Positions 1-9,267 of a DNA stretch of 45,870 bases are shown here, piece by piece (the stretch's first letter is position 1; every line of letters starts with the position of its first letter). The position numbers and the translations under genes were made by a program. Source of the DNA: Pseudonocardia sp. CNS-004. Lineage in GTDB: Bacteria; Actinomycetota; Actinomycetes; Mycobacteriales; Pseudonocardiaceae. A model generated the notes under the pieces. The model saw only the letters and a list, made by a program, of their open reading frames with translations. It did no database searches and had not been told where the DNA came from. Where the stretch lies: positions 1 through 45,870 of the forward strand of contig MKJV01000122.1 in the NCBI GenBank assembly GCA_001942185.1. The letters run 5' to 3'.

Positions 1-786
1 CGGCTCGCGACGAGGGCCCGGCCGGGCTCCAGCATCAGGGGCACGTCGCCGGCGGCGTCGCGGATCGCCGCCGCGTAGGCGGCGAGGTCGGGCACGGGCT
101 CGCGGTAGGCGACCGGGAAGCCCCCGCCGACGTCGAGCACGGGCCGGTCCACCCCAGCAGCCGCGGCGACGACCGGGCCTCGGCGACGGCGTCGGCGAAG
201 GCGTCCGGCCGCAGCTGCTGCGACCCGCTGTGGAAGGCGATCCCCGCAGCGATCAGCCCGGCGGCCGCGACCGCGCGGAGCAGCGCGACCGCCTCGTCCC
301 GGGCGGCCCCGAACTTGGCGGCGAACGGGGTGGCCGACCCGGCGTCGGACACGAGCAACCGCACCAGCACCCGGGCGCCGGCGCGTGGGCGGCGAGCAGC
401 CGCACGTCCTCGGCGCTGTCGGTGACGAACCGGCGTACCCCGGCGGCGTGTGCCGAGGCGACGTCGGCCGGGCCGCGAACCGGGTTGCCGTAACAGATCC
501 GGTCCGGGTCGGCCCCCGCTCCGAGCGCGAGCCGCACCTCCCCGGGACTCGCCACGTCGAACCCGCTGCCGAGCGCGGCGAGGGTGTGCAGCACCGCGGG
601 GTGCGGGCACGCCTTCACCGCGTAGTGGATCGCCGCAGCGGGCAGCAGCGCACCCAGCTCCGCGTACCGGTCGGCGACGACGCCCGGGTCGAGCACGAGG
701 TAGGGCGCCTGCTCCCGGGTGGACGCGAGGAACCCCTCGATGGCGGCGCTCGGCTCGGCCGGGGGCCGGGTGTGGACCGTGAGCAC
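1..786 (-). CDS. Type III PLP-dependent decarboxylase (ornithine/diaminopimelate decarboxylase family), 3' end outside window, two frame breaks
   Basis: Alanine-racemase-fold, PLP-dependent amino acid decarboxylase. The GTG start at 786 lies 2 nt after the rnj stop, so it is probably co-transcribed with rnj. Visible motifs are IHYAVKACP with the PLP lysine, GSGFDVASPGE, and GIAFHSGSQQ, which corresponds to the usual HVGSQ motif. Reading changes frame near 380 and again near 170, each time as if one base were missing; after the second change it reads on as a normal barrel segment (VLDVGGGFPVAYREP, then LMLEPGRALVA at the window edge). The C-terminal part is beyond position 1. Substrate (ornithine, lysine or DAP) cannot be decided; the family call is firm. 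The mycobacterial relatives of this locus have no such gene directly after rnj as far as I recall. Confidence 0.8.
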
Positions 787-788
787 GC

Positions 789-2578
789 TCAGACCGCGAG
801 CACCGTGGGCACGATCATGGGACGGCGCCGGTAGGTCTCCCCGACCCACTTGCCCACCACCCGGCGCACCGACTGCGCGATGCGGTGCGTGTCGGTGATG
901 CCCTCGGACTCGGAGCGCGACAGCTCGTCCTCCACCAGCGGCAGCACGGCGTCGAGGGCCTTGGGGTCGTCGGAGAACCCGCGCCCGGACAGCTTCGGCG
1001 GCGACACGGCACGCCCGGTGTTCGAGTCGACCACCACCGTGATCGAGATGAAGCCGCCCTCGCCGAGCACGAGCCGGTCGGCCAGTGTGCTCTCGCCGAT
1101 GTCGCCGACCTCGAGACCATCGACGTACACGCGGCCGACCTCGACCCGCCCGGTGATCGACGCGCGGCCGTCCACCAGGTCGACGACGACGCCGTCCTCG
1201 GCGAGCACCACCGCGTCCTCCGGCACCCCGGTCTGTACGGCCAGCCTGCCGTTGGAGCGCAGGTGGCGCCACTCGCCGTGCACCGGCATGACGTTGCTCG
1301 GCCGCACGGCGTTGTAGAGGAACAGCAGCTCACCGGCCGGGGAGTGCCCCGAAACGTGCACCTTGGCCGTGCCCTGGTGCACCACGGTGGCCCCGAGCCT
1401 GGTCAGGCCGTTGATCACACCGAACACGGCGGTCTCGTTGCCCGGGATCAGCGAGCTGGCGAGGATGATCGTGTCCTCCGGCCGGATCCGCACGGAGCGG
1501 TGGTCGCCGCGGGCCATCCGCGCGAGCGCCGACAGCGGCTCGCCCTGCGACCCCGTGGAGACGATCACCAGTTCGGAGTCCGGGAGGTCCATCGCCTCGT
1601 CGATGTCCACCAGCAGCCCGTCGGGGACCTGCAGCAGGCCCAGCTCGGCGGCCAACCCCATGTTGCGTTCCATCGAGCGCCCGACGAGGCAGACGCGCCG
1701 CTCGTGGGCCACCGCCGAGTCGAGCACCTGCTGCACGCGGTGCACGTGGCTCGCGAAGCAGGCGACGATGATCCGGGCGTCGGCGCGGTGGAACACCCCG
1801 TCGAGCACCGGGCCGATCTCCCGCTCGGCGATCACGAAGCCGGGCACGTCGCGTTGGTGGAGTCGACGAGGAACAGGTCGACCCCCTCGTCGCCGAGGCG
1901 GGAGAAACCGGCCAGGTCGGTGAGGCGCCCGTCGAGCGGGAGCTGGTCGAGCTTGATGTCACCGGTGTGCAGCACCAGCCCCGCCGGGGTGCGGATCGCG
2001 ACGGCCAGCGCGTCCGGGATCGAGTGGTTCACGGCGAAGTACTCGCAGTCGAACGCGCCGTGGTGCAGCCGCTCCCCCTCCTTCACCTCCAGCAGGTGCG
2101 GGGTGAGCCGGTGCTCCTTGCACTTGGCCGCGACCAGCGCGAGCGTGAACCGGGAGCCGACGATCGTCAGGTCCGGCCGCTGGCGCAGCAGGAACGGCAC
2201 GGCGCCGATGTGGTCCTCGTGGCCGTGGGTGAGCACGAGCGCGTCGATGTCCTCGAGCCGGTCCTCGATGGCGCGGAAGTCCGGCAGGATCAGGTCGACG
2301 CCGGGCGAGTCCTCCGACGGGAACAGGACGCCGCAGTCGACGACGAGCAGCCGCCCGTCGTACTCGAACACGGTCATGTTGCGGCCGATCTCGCCGATGC
2401 CGCCGAGCGCCACGACACGCAGAGCGCCGTCCGGGAGCTCGGGTGGCGGGTGGAACGGCAGCTCCGCCCGGTTGACCTCCTCGGGCGGGCCGGCGGCCGG
2501 GCGGGCACGGTCGCGCCGTGGCGACCGGGAGCGACGGTCGGACCGGGGACGGTCGGACCGTGCTGGGGGACGACTCAA
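789..2578 (-). CDS. rnj: Ribonuclease J (metallo-beta-lactamase/beta-CASP RNase), one frame break
   Basis: Endo- and 5'-exoribonuclease of mRNA decay and rRNA maturation, about 596 aa once the break is bridged. The N-terminal part shows LGGIGEIGRNMTVFEY and the zinc motif LTHGHEDHIGA, followed by FAVNHSIPDALA and HTGDIKLDQLP. The C-terminal part shows SLIPGNE, VHVSGH, MPVHGEWRHLR and the terminal GKWVGETYRRRPMI typical of actinobacterial RNase J. The reading frame changes near 1848, between DSTNA and VPGFVIAERE, where one G appears to be missing from a GG pair. I chose the TTG at 2578 because GAGGAAAAG sits just upstream; it gives a short basic, Ser/Arg/Pro-rich N-terminal tail before the conserved domain. 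It follows dapA, as in mycobacteria. An essential-type gene, so the break is most likely a sequence error. Confidence 0.93.
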
Positions 2579-2633
2579 ACTCTTTTCCTCGCAGTACGGA
2601 TAGGCGCGGGCATCGTCCCGCGCGGGTTCGGGT

Positions 2634-3619
2634 TCAGTGGTAGGCCACCTCGGCACCGAGGTCAGCGGCGGCCCGCGCGCCGAGGGCGCCCTGGCCGTGG
2701 TCGTGGACGCTCTGGGAGTCGGCGAGCACGATGCCCGCGGCCTGCAGGTCGCTCGCGATCGCGGTGACCTGCTCCTCGGTGGCCGGCGGCAACGGCAGCC
2801 GCGGGTCGCGACGTCGACGCCACGCAGCCGCATCGCGGCCTTGGCGAAGATCACGCCGCCGGCCCGCCCCATCGCGCGGATCACGGGCAGGGTGGCGTAG
2901 TGCAGGCTGCGGGCACGGTCGACGTCGCCCGCCTCGTACGCATCGATCAGCTCGCGCAGCCGGTTGGCCACGACGTGCCCGATCACGCTGACGAACCCGA
3001 CCGCACCCACCGACAGCCAGGGCAGGTTCACCGGGTCGTCGCCGGAGTAGTAGGCGAGGGTGGTGGTGGCGAGCACCTCGGTGCCCACGCGCAGGTCGTT
3101 GCGCGCGTCCTTGACGGCCACGATCCGCGGGTGCTCCGCGAGCCGCTGCAGCGTCTCCACCTCGATCGGGATCACGCTGCGCGGCGGGATGTCGTACAGC
3201 ATCACCGGCAGGTCGGTGGCGTCGGCGACCGCCGAGAAGTGCAGCACCAGCCCGGACTGCGGCGGCCGCGAGTAGTACGGCGTGACCAGCAGCAGGCCGT
3301 GGGCGCCCGCCTTCTCCGCCTCCCGCGAGAGGTGGATGCTGTGGGCGGTGTCGTAGGTGCCGGTGCCCGCCACCACCGTGGCCCGGTCGCCCACCGCGCT
3401 CACGACCGCCCGCACCAGCTCCGACTTCTCCGCGTCGGAGGTGGTGGGGCCCTCCCCCGTGGTGCCGTTGACGACCAGCCCGTCGTTGCCCAGCTCGACG
3501 AGGTGGGTGGCCAGCTCCTCGGCTTTGGCGAGATCCAGCCGCCCCTCGGCGTCGAAGGGCGTGACCATGGCGGTCAGCACGCGGCCGAACGGTCGGCCGG
3601 GCAGGGCGGTGGGGCTCAT
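2634..3619 (-). CDS. dapA: 4-hydroxy-tetrahydrodipicolinate synthase, one frame break
   Basis: First committed step of lysine/meso-DAP synthesis: condenses pyruvate with aspartate semialdehyde. About 328 aa after bridging. The Schiff-base lysine is K170 in IVAVKDARND; Y142 is in VMLYDIPPRS; the NGTTGEG motif is at 51-57. The frame changes near 2808, after RLRGVDV, and continues as RDPRLPLPPATEEQ to the stop at 2634; one C seems to be missing. The ATG at 3619 gives the normal N-terminus (RPFGRVLTAMVTPFD). It lies directly upstream of rnj, the mycobacterial order, but thyX, which normally precedes it, is 9.7 kb away here. dapB is also in the window at 18713-19462. Confidence 0.95.
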
Positions 3620-3768
3620 GCGAAGTAAGGTACCCCGCGCACCTCAGCAGCCCGAGTCCCGCGCCGAACCGGCGCGCTGAACTCCGGCCGGACGGAGTCG
3701 GCGCCGGTCGCCGCAGTCGATCGCCACAGTCGCGGCGTCCTCGCCCCCGGACGAGGCATCGGCCGTCG

Positions 3769-4392
3769 CTACACGCCGCGGGGAGCACTCCTCAACGCCT
3801 CGACGTCGGCCGACGCACCCTGCAGCTCGACGCGCACCGCGTCGCGGCCGAACGCGAACAGCACCAGCTCCCCGGGCTCCCCGAGCACGGTGACGACCCC
3901 GGGCCCGGTCTTCACCACGTGCCGCTCCCCCGAGGGGCGCGCCAGCACGACGCCGACCGGGCTGCGGCGCAGCAGCATGCCCGTGCGGCGGGCGCCCGCC
4001 CACAGCTGCGAGTCGCGCTCCTCGTCGGGCTCCCGGGGTTCCCAGCCCGGGACGCCGCGGCGCACGTCCTCGTGGTGCACGAAGAACTCGTTCCAGTTCG
4101 CGGTGGCGTCGACCCGCTCGATCCGGAACGGCGACCACTGCTGCGGGCCGCCGCGGAAGAGCGCCACGGCCTCGTCCCACGGCATCTCGCGATAGCTGTC
4201 CATGGCCCGTTCGGTGACCGCGGAGAGCGCGGACACCAGGATCCCCGCGGCGGCATGAGGCTGACGCTCCCGGACGAGCAGGTGGGCGAGCAGGTCGCGG
4301 GTGGACCAGCCGGCGCACAGCGTGGGCCGGTCGGGGCCCACCCTGAGCAACTCGTCGCTCAGCGCGGCACGCTCCCGGCTCGCAAGGCTCAT
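3769..4392 (-). CDS. TIGR03085-type metal-binding protein (DinB/maleylpyruvate isomerase fold)
   Basis: 207-aa protein of the actinobacterial TIGR03085 group, related to the N-terminal four-helix domain of mycothiol-dependent maleylpyruvate isomerases. Recognisable pieces are LCAGWSTRDLLAHLLVRE near residue 25 and NWNEFFVHHEDVRRG near residue 100; the histidines in these are candidates for the metal ligands. An in-frame ATG exists at 4449, but MSLASRERAALSDELL at 4392 is the usual family start. The gene is divergent from the TctC-like gene and precedes dapA by 149 bp that hold no obvious gene. The biochemical function of this group is not established. Confidence 0.75.
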   Translation of the reverse strand: MSLASRERAALSDELLRVGPDRPTLCAGWSTRDLLAHLLVRERQPHAAAGILVSALSAVTERAMDSYREMPWDEAVALFRGGPQQWSPFRIERVDATANWNEFFVHHEDVRRGVPGWEPREPDEERDSQLWAGARRTGMLLRRSPVGVVLARPSGERHVVKTGPGVVTVLGEPGELVLFAFGRDAVRVELQGASADVEALRSAPRGV

Positions 4393-4523
4393 GACCCGCA
4401 CAGTACTCAGATCTTCACGATGCTCCAGAGGTATCACTCCATGCTCCATTTGATTTGGACAGGCATGGAATGGCGCTCCTACGCTTCACGCCCACAGCGC
4501 CCGCTGGATCGAAGGAGATCGTG

Positions 4524-5533
4524 GTGGCCACCCTCACCTACGCCCGCCGAACCGCGCTGACCGGCGCCGCCGCGGCGCTCGTCCTCTCCGTCGCCGCGTG
4601 CGGCGGCAACCTGGGAGGCGGTGGCGGCGGCGACGCCCCGGCCGCCGACGTGTTCCCCAGCGGCCCCATCAACCTCAGCGTCGGCCAGGACCCCGGCGGG
4701 AGCACCGACCTCATCGCGCGCTCCCTCGCCGAGATCGCGGGCGAGGACCTCGGGGTGCCGGTCCCCGTGGTGAACACGCCGGGCGCCAACGGCGCGCTCG
4801 CCGCGCAGGAGCTCTCCTCCAAGGCGCCCGACGGCCAGAACCTCATGGTCATCAACGCCTCGCTGATCGCGATCACCCCGCGCGCCGTGCCGGAGAACGA
4901 GGCGATCGACATCAACGACTTCGAGGTCGTCACCGGCATCTCGCAGGACGACTTCATCCTGGTGGCGAACCCGGCCACGGGCTTCCGCACCGTGCAGGAC
5001 ATCGTGAACGCCACCGAGCCGATCAGCTACGGCACCACCGGCGTCGGCACCGGCAGCCAGCTGTCCCAGGCGCTGCTGTTCTCCCAGGCGGGCATCGAAG
5101 GCAACGCGGTCCCGTTCGACGGCGCCTCCCCCGCCATGACCGCCGTGCTCGGCGGCCAGGTCGACGTGGCGGGCGTCCAGCTCGGCGACGCCAAGGAGCA
5201 CCTCGGCGCGGTGACGCCGATCGTCGTGTTCTCGCAGGAGCGCAGCCAGTACTTCCCGGACGTCCCCACGGCCGTCGAGGCGGGCTTCGACTCCACGGTG
5301 GCCCAGTACCGCGCCGTCGTCGCCCCGAAGGGCACCCCCGCCCCGGTGCTCGACCGGCTCCGCCAGTCCTTCACGGGCGCGGGTCGAAGGAGTACCAAGG
5401 ACTCAACACGGAGCGGCTCCTCGCGCCCTACGAGGTGGACGGCGCGCAGGTGGTGGCCGACTGGACCGCCGCCCGCGACCGGTACAAGTCGCTCGTCGAC
5501 CAGTACGGCATCCCGTTCGGCGACGCGGGCTGA
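4524..5533 (+). CDS. Bug/TctC-type tripartite tricarboxylate transporter substrate-binding lipoprotein, one frame break
   Basis: Extracytoplasmic solute-binding protein of the Bug family, which hands carboxylates to TctAB membrane partners. The GTG at 4524 follows AAGGAG by 6 nt and starts a signal peptide with an RR pair, a hydrophobic stretch and the lipobox LSVAAC (lipidated Cys26). Family features include VGQDPGGSTDLIARSLAE, NTPGANGALAAQEL and YGTTGVGTGSQ. The frame changes near 5378 and continues as SKEYQGLNTERLLAPYE to the stop at 5533, giving about 336 aa in total. No TctA or TctB gene is nearby, so it is an orphan binding protein. A strong hairpin follows at 5600-5655. Confidence 0.85.
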
Positions 5534-5599
5534 CCCGAACCGGGCCCTGCCGGCCCAACGAATCATGATCAACAGCACCCCACGGCGGTGAAGGCATCG

Positions 5600-5655
5600 G
5601 TGGGGTACTGCTCGTGGCGACCAGCCGGCGATGCCCGGCACGAGCAGTACCCCAC
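5600..5655. terminator. Strong inverted repeat downstream of the TctC-like gene
   Basis: Perfect 17-bp arms (5600-5616 and 5639-5655, core TACTGCTCGTG/CACGAGCAGTA) enclose a 22-nt loop, 67 bp after the stop. No T-run follows, so a GC-type terminator or a protein-binding site are both possible. A related direct copy, CAGCACCCCACGGCGGTG, lies just before it at about 5573-5590. Confidence 0.55.
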
Positions 5656-6537
5656 GGTCGTGGCGACGACGATCGTGTACTTCCCGGGGTTGCGACCCCA
5701 CCCCACCCAGCGGTGCGTTCCGGTCGAGGTGGCAATCAGCGCTGTTCGATCTTCACGCAAGCACGCCCAGCGCCATCTCGACGTCCCACCTCGCTCCCGG
5801 CGCACCGGCATGATCGACGCATGCGGTTCTCCAGCCGCACCAGTGCGGTTCTGCCACCGCGCTCGTCGATCACCGGTGCCGGGCCCTCACAGCCGGGATC
5901 GCCGGGGAGTCCAGATGAGCATCGGACGCGGTGGCCGTCAGCTGCGAGGGGCATCTGCTCGTGGACGCGCTCTCTCGTGGGCGCGCCCGGCCACCTCGAC
6001 GGCCGGGGCCACCGACATGTGCCGGGGATCCTGCGGGTGACCGTTCCGGTCGCGGAGTCCCGCGCGGCCTCGCGTCGTGGCCGGGTTGGGTGCCCCGGGC
6101 TACCGCCACGAGGGGATCTGCCTTCTCCGGGTCCCGTATCCGCGTTCCGCAGCGAGGAGTGTCCGCTCCGTTCGGCCGGGCTCGCTGCACGTCCGGGCGT
6201 GGCCATCGTGCGCGCGAGCGGTTGTCCACCGGGACGAGGTGCTCGCAGGACCATGGAGTCGATGTCGAGCGTGTGGATGGTCTCGTGGGCGCGCCGTTCC
6301 TGCCGATCGCCCCCTGGCCCCGAACACCCTCGCCGGGTCTCGCTCGCGAGTCCGGCTCGCCACTCGCGGCCGTGGGCTCATGGCGCGGACGGCCACCCGC
6401 GTCACAGGGAGGTCGGGCGGGCTCGCCCGCCGTTCCCGGGCCGAGCCACGGGACGCCGCTCCCACCGCACCATCGGCTCGCGGGGCGTTCCGCGGAACGC
6501 ACTCGACCCCCGGGAAACGGCTGTGATCAGCGGAAAC
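5656..6537. other. Gene-poor stretch, nothing recognised
   Basis: Open frames occur on both strands, but they are rich in Arg, Ser, Pro and Gly, have no recognisable motif, and resemble chance readings of GC-rich DNA. I see no transposase, tRNA or known small gene. A decayed gene cannot be excluded. Confidence 0.5.
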
Positions 6538-6571
6538 GTGACATCAACCGCACGATCGCGGTTCATGTCAC
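6538..6571. repeat. Near-perfect inverted repeat before the DUF397 gene end
   Basis: 14-nt arms GTGACATCAACCGC (6538-6551) and GCGGTTCATGTCAC (6558-6571), one mismatch, 6-nt loop. It lies about 90 bp beyond the stop of the minus-strand DUF397 gene; terminator or operator. Confidence 0.5.
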
Positions 6572-6661
6572 GATCCTACCGATCACCCCGAACCCGCCGC
6601 GTGACGTCCAGAGCAGCATCGGATCGCCCATCGCCACCAGACGAGCCGCGTCAGCGAGACG

Positions 6662-6862
6662 TCATAGGCGGTCGAACTCGCCCGCCCGCACCCCGGCCAG
6701 GAACTGTGCCCACTGCGCCGCGGAGTGCACGTGCGCGGGCACCGCGCGGTCCTTGGTGTCACGCACCGCGACCGCACCCGGCAGGAACGCCACCTCGACG
6801 CAAGCGTCACCGTTGCCGCCGCTGAAGCTGCTGGTGAACCAGCGGAGCTCGTCGTCACCCAC
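6662..6862 (-). CDS. DUF397 small protein
   Basis: 66-aa DUF397 protein with the hallmark WFTSSFSGGNG, CVEVAFL and VRDTKD segments. In actinobacteria DUF397 genes almost always sit beside an XRE regulator of the WhiJ/DUF5753 type, as here: its ATG at 6862 overlaps the end of the regulator gene at 6855, so the two are translationally coupled. Proteins of this pair are linked to development and secondary metabolism in Streptomyces; the molecular role of DUF397 is not settled. Confidence 0.88.
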   Translation of the reverse strand: MGDDELRWFTSSFSGGNGDACVEVAFLPGAVAVRDTKDRAVPAHVHSAAQWAQFLAGVRAGEFDRL

Positions 6863-7726
6863 GGCACTCTCCTTCGGACGGGCTCACCTCCCCGGCCAGC
6901 CCGCGGATCAACGCCAGCGACTCGGCCGGGTCGAGCGCATCGGACAGCACACGCTCGAAGGCCACTTTAGCCCGCGCGACCTCGTCCTCCTTGTCGAGCA
7001 TGAGTGCACCCACGGTGTGCTCCACGTAGACGAGGTCCGGCTCACCGAGGTCTCCGAAATCGAGAATGCTGAAGCCGGACGCCAGTGCGGCGTGGGCGCC
7101 CACCGCGTTGGGGAGCACGTGCAGCGTGACCGCGTCCAGCTCGGCGAGGACAGCCATGTGCTCGAGCTGCCTGCGCATGACATCCGGTCCACCGACCGCC
7201 GCCGCAGCGCCGACTCGTCGACCACTGCGACGACCTCCAGCCGATCATCGCCGAAGCCCAACCGTCGTTGCCGGTAGGTACGTGCCGAGACCTCGTTCTC
7301 CAGCTGCTCCGCCGTGCGGCTGACCGGCACGGCTCGCATCAAGGCCCGGGCGTAGTCGGCCGTCTGCATCTGCCCTGGCACGTACGTTGCCTGGAACACC
7401 TGGACCCGGGTCGCCTCCGTCTCGAACGCAATGAAGGTGTTGTTGCCCAGCCCGTACGCCCGCCACCACCCCGGCTGGTTGGCCTCCCGGGCCAGCTCGA
7501 CCAGCTCCGTCCACCGGGCCCCGCCGACGTCGTAGACGTCGAGCATGCTCTTCACCCAGTGCACGTCGATCACGACCTGGGCGTTCTCGATGCGCGACAG
7601 CTTGCTCACCGAGAAGTCCAGTTTCGGCGCGGCCTGCTCCAGGGTCAGGTTGGCGTCCTCGCGCAGTGTCCTCAGTTGCCGGGCCAGCACCCGCCGCCGG
7701 ATCATCGACCCCTCGTGCCGTGTCAC
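6855..7726 (-). CDS. XRE-family regulator with DUF5753 domain (WhiJ type), one frame break
   Basis: About 290 aa once bridged. An N-terminal helix-turn-helix (RQLRTLREDANLTLEQAA, then FSVSKLSRIENA) is followed by a DUF5753-type region (QATYVPGQMQTADYARALM; VDESALRR; ALASGFSILDF). The frame changes near 7190, between the DESALRR region and MRRQLEHMAVLAELD, consistent with one missing base. The GTG at 7726 is followed by an in-frame ATG at 7705 preceded by GAGGGG; either could be the start. The DUF397 gene directly downstream overlaps it. Probably autoregulated, by family analogy only. Confidence 0.85.
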
Positions 7727-7866
7727 GTGACCCCCCGTCCCGACCTGGTCACGGATCGTGGCACACGGAAGGGCCGGATCGGGAATCCCGCACGCGCCTT
7801 TCCCTGATCGTCTCTCGCGATGTCGGGTCTCACGATGTCAGGTGGCCGTGCCGATCCTTGGCCGTC

Positions 7867-8087
7867 ATGACGAGCAGGGCCGGTCCCCCGGCCGAGATCC
7901 CCCGCAGCACCCGGGTCCTCCTGGAGGTCGCCGAGATCATCGACGCTGGCCGCGGGTCCGCGACCGGCTGCGCGCCGCCCACGTCCCGGACCACGCCGAC
8001 CGTTGCCGCGCCTGCCACAGCGCGAACCGCGTCGCGCCGCGGTGGCCGTGCCCGCTCGCCCTGGTGTCCGGCGCGGTGCCGCTGTGA
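7867..8087 (+). CDS. Small CxxC protein, one frame break (tentative)
   Basis: The ATG at 7867 opens MTSRAGPPAEIPRSTRVLL and EVAEIIDAG; near 7955 the frame must change by one missing base to continue as RDRLRAAHVPDHADRC, then RACHSANRVAPRWPCPLAL, ending at 8087. The combined product of about 73 aa has a CRAC motif and a WPCPL tail, resembling small actinobacterial proteins often found beside XRE/DUF397 genes. It is divergent from the XRE gene at 7726. Without the frame correction neither half would be called. Confidence 0.4.
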
Positions 8088-8104
8088 CACGTGCGCTGAC
8101 TCAG

Positions 8105-8187
8105 CGACTCGCGCGCACGGAGAGCGCGACTCGCGGGGTGGGGGCTCCCCTCACTCCGCGAGTCGCGGTGTCGATGCGCGCGAGTCG
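8105..8187. terminator. Nested double inverted repeat
   Basis: Outer perfect 13-bp arms CGACTCGCGCGCA (8105-8117) and its complement (8175-8187) enclose an inner pair of 14-nt arms with one mismatch (8127-8140 and 8152-8165). It lies just after the small CxxC gene and upstream of the ABC operon, so it is likely a terminator. Confidence 0.5.
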
Positions 8188-8271
8188 GGGGCTGTGAGCG
8201 TCGCGGTGAGGGGGGCGCTGTGAAACCGGCGAAGGCGCGGTGAGGGTCCGCTGAAACCGGCACCGGCCACC

Positions 8272-9267
8272 GTGTACGCCGTGACGACATCACCGACACC
8301 ACCGACGACCTCGGCCGTCCGCACCGAGGGGCTGGTGAAGGCCTTCGGGGGCCGCCGCGCCGTCGACGGCATCGACCTCGAGGTGTTCCCCGGAGAGATC
8401 TTCGGTGTGCTGGGCCCCAACGGGGCCGGCAAGACGACCGTGCTGCGCATGCTGGCCACGCTGCTGGCCATCGACGAGGGGCGCGCCGAGATCTTCGGCG
8501 TCGACGTGCGGGAACGCCCGCACGTCGTCCGCCAGCTCATCGGGCTCACCGGGCAGTACGCGTCGGTGGACGAGAACCTCACGGCCACCGAGAACCTGGT
8601 CCTCTTCGGCCGGTTGCAGGGGCTCCGCCGCGCCGACGCGCGGGGCACCGCGGCGCGGCTGCTCGACCGGTTCGGGCTCGGCGACGCCGCGAGCCGGCCC
8701 ATCTCCCAGTTCTCCGGCGGCATGCGCCGCCGCCTCGACCTCGCCGCCAGCCTGATCACCCGGCCACCGCTGATCTTCCTGGACGAGCCGACGACCGGGC
8801 TCGACCCGCGCACCCGCGGACAGATGTGGGACACCATCCGCGAGCTGGTCGACGACGGCGCCACCGTGCTGCTCACCACCCAGTACCTCGACGAGGCCGA
8901 CCAGCTCGCCGACCGGATCGCGGTGATCGACGCCGGCCGCAAGGTCGCAGAGGGCACTCCCGACGAGCTGAAGTCCTCCGTGGGCGACTCCTCGCTCCAC
9001 CTGCTGCTCGCCGACCCCACCCAGCTCGCCGCGGCCGCCGAGACCGTCCGCCGGCAACTGGGCGGCGAACCGGTGCTCACCCCCGAACGCGGCCGGATCA
9101 CCGTCCCCCTCGAACGGGCCGACCGCGCCGCCGACGTGCTCACCGCGCTCCGGACCGCGGGGATCTCGCTGTCCTCGATGAGCGTGCAGAAACCCAGCCT
9201 CGACGAGGTGTTCCTCGCCCTCACCGGCCACGACACCCACAGCGAAACCCAGGAGACCGCGGCATGA
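8272..9267 (+). CDS. DrrA-type ABC transporter ATPase
   Basis: 331-aa daunorubicin-resistance-type ATPase that should energise export of a hydrophobic compound with the permease encoded next. Walker A GPNGAGKTT is at 48-56, the signature FSGGMRRRLDLA begins at 147, Walker B LIFLDEPTTGLDP at 167, and LLTTQYLDEADQLAD follows. The C-terminal extension (PSLDEVFLALTG) is typical of the DrrA group. The GTG at 8272 or the in-frame GTG at 8281 is the start; no clear ribosome-binding site separates them. The stop overlaps the permease ATG (ATGA at 9264). The reading frame is intact. Confidence 0.93.
   Translation: MYAVTTSPTPPTTSAVRTEGLVKAFGGRRAVDGIDLEVFPGEIFGVLGPNGAGKTTVLRMLATLLAIDEGRAEIFGVDVRERPHVVRQLIGLTGQYASVDENLTATENLVLFGRLQGLRRADARGTAARLLDRFGLGDAASRPISQFSGGMRRRLDLAASLITRPPLIFLDEPTTGLDPRTRGQMWDTIRELVDDGATVLLTTQYLDEADQLADRIAVIDAGRKVAEGTPDELKSSVGDSSLHLLLADPTQLAAAAETVRRQLGGEPVLTPERGRITVPLERADRAADVLTALRTAGISLSSMSVQKPSLDEVFLALTGHDTHSETQETAA

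Noticed and set aside
885..2603. 572-residue open frame on the plus strand antisense to RNase J
   Set aside because: A shadow of the GC-rich third-position bias of rnj; composition (His, Arg, Val, Gly) and lack of motifs are not protein-like, and the opposite strand is clearly RNase J and dapA.
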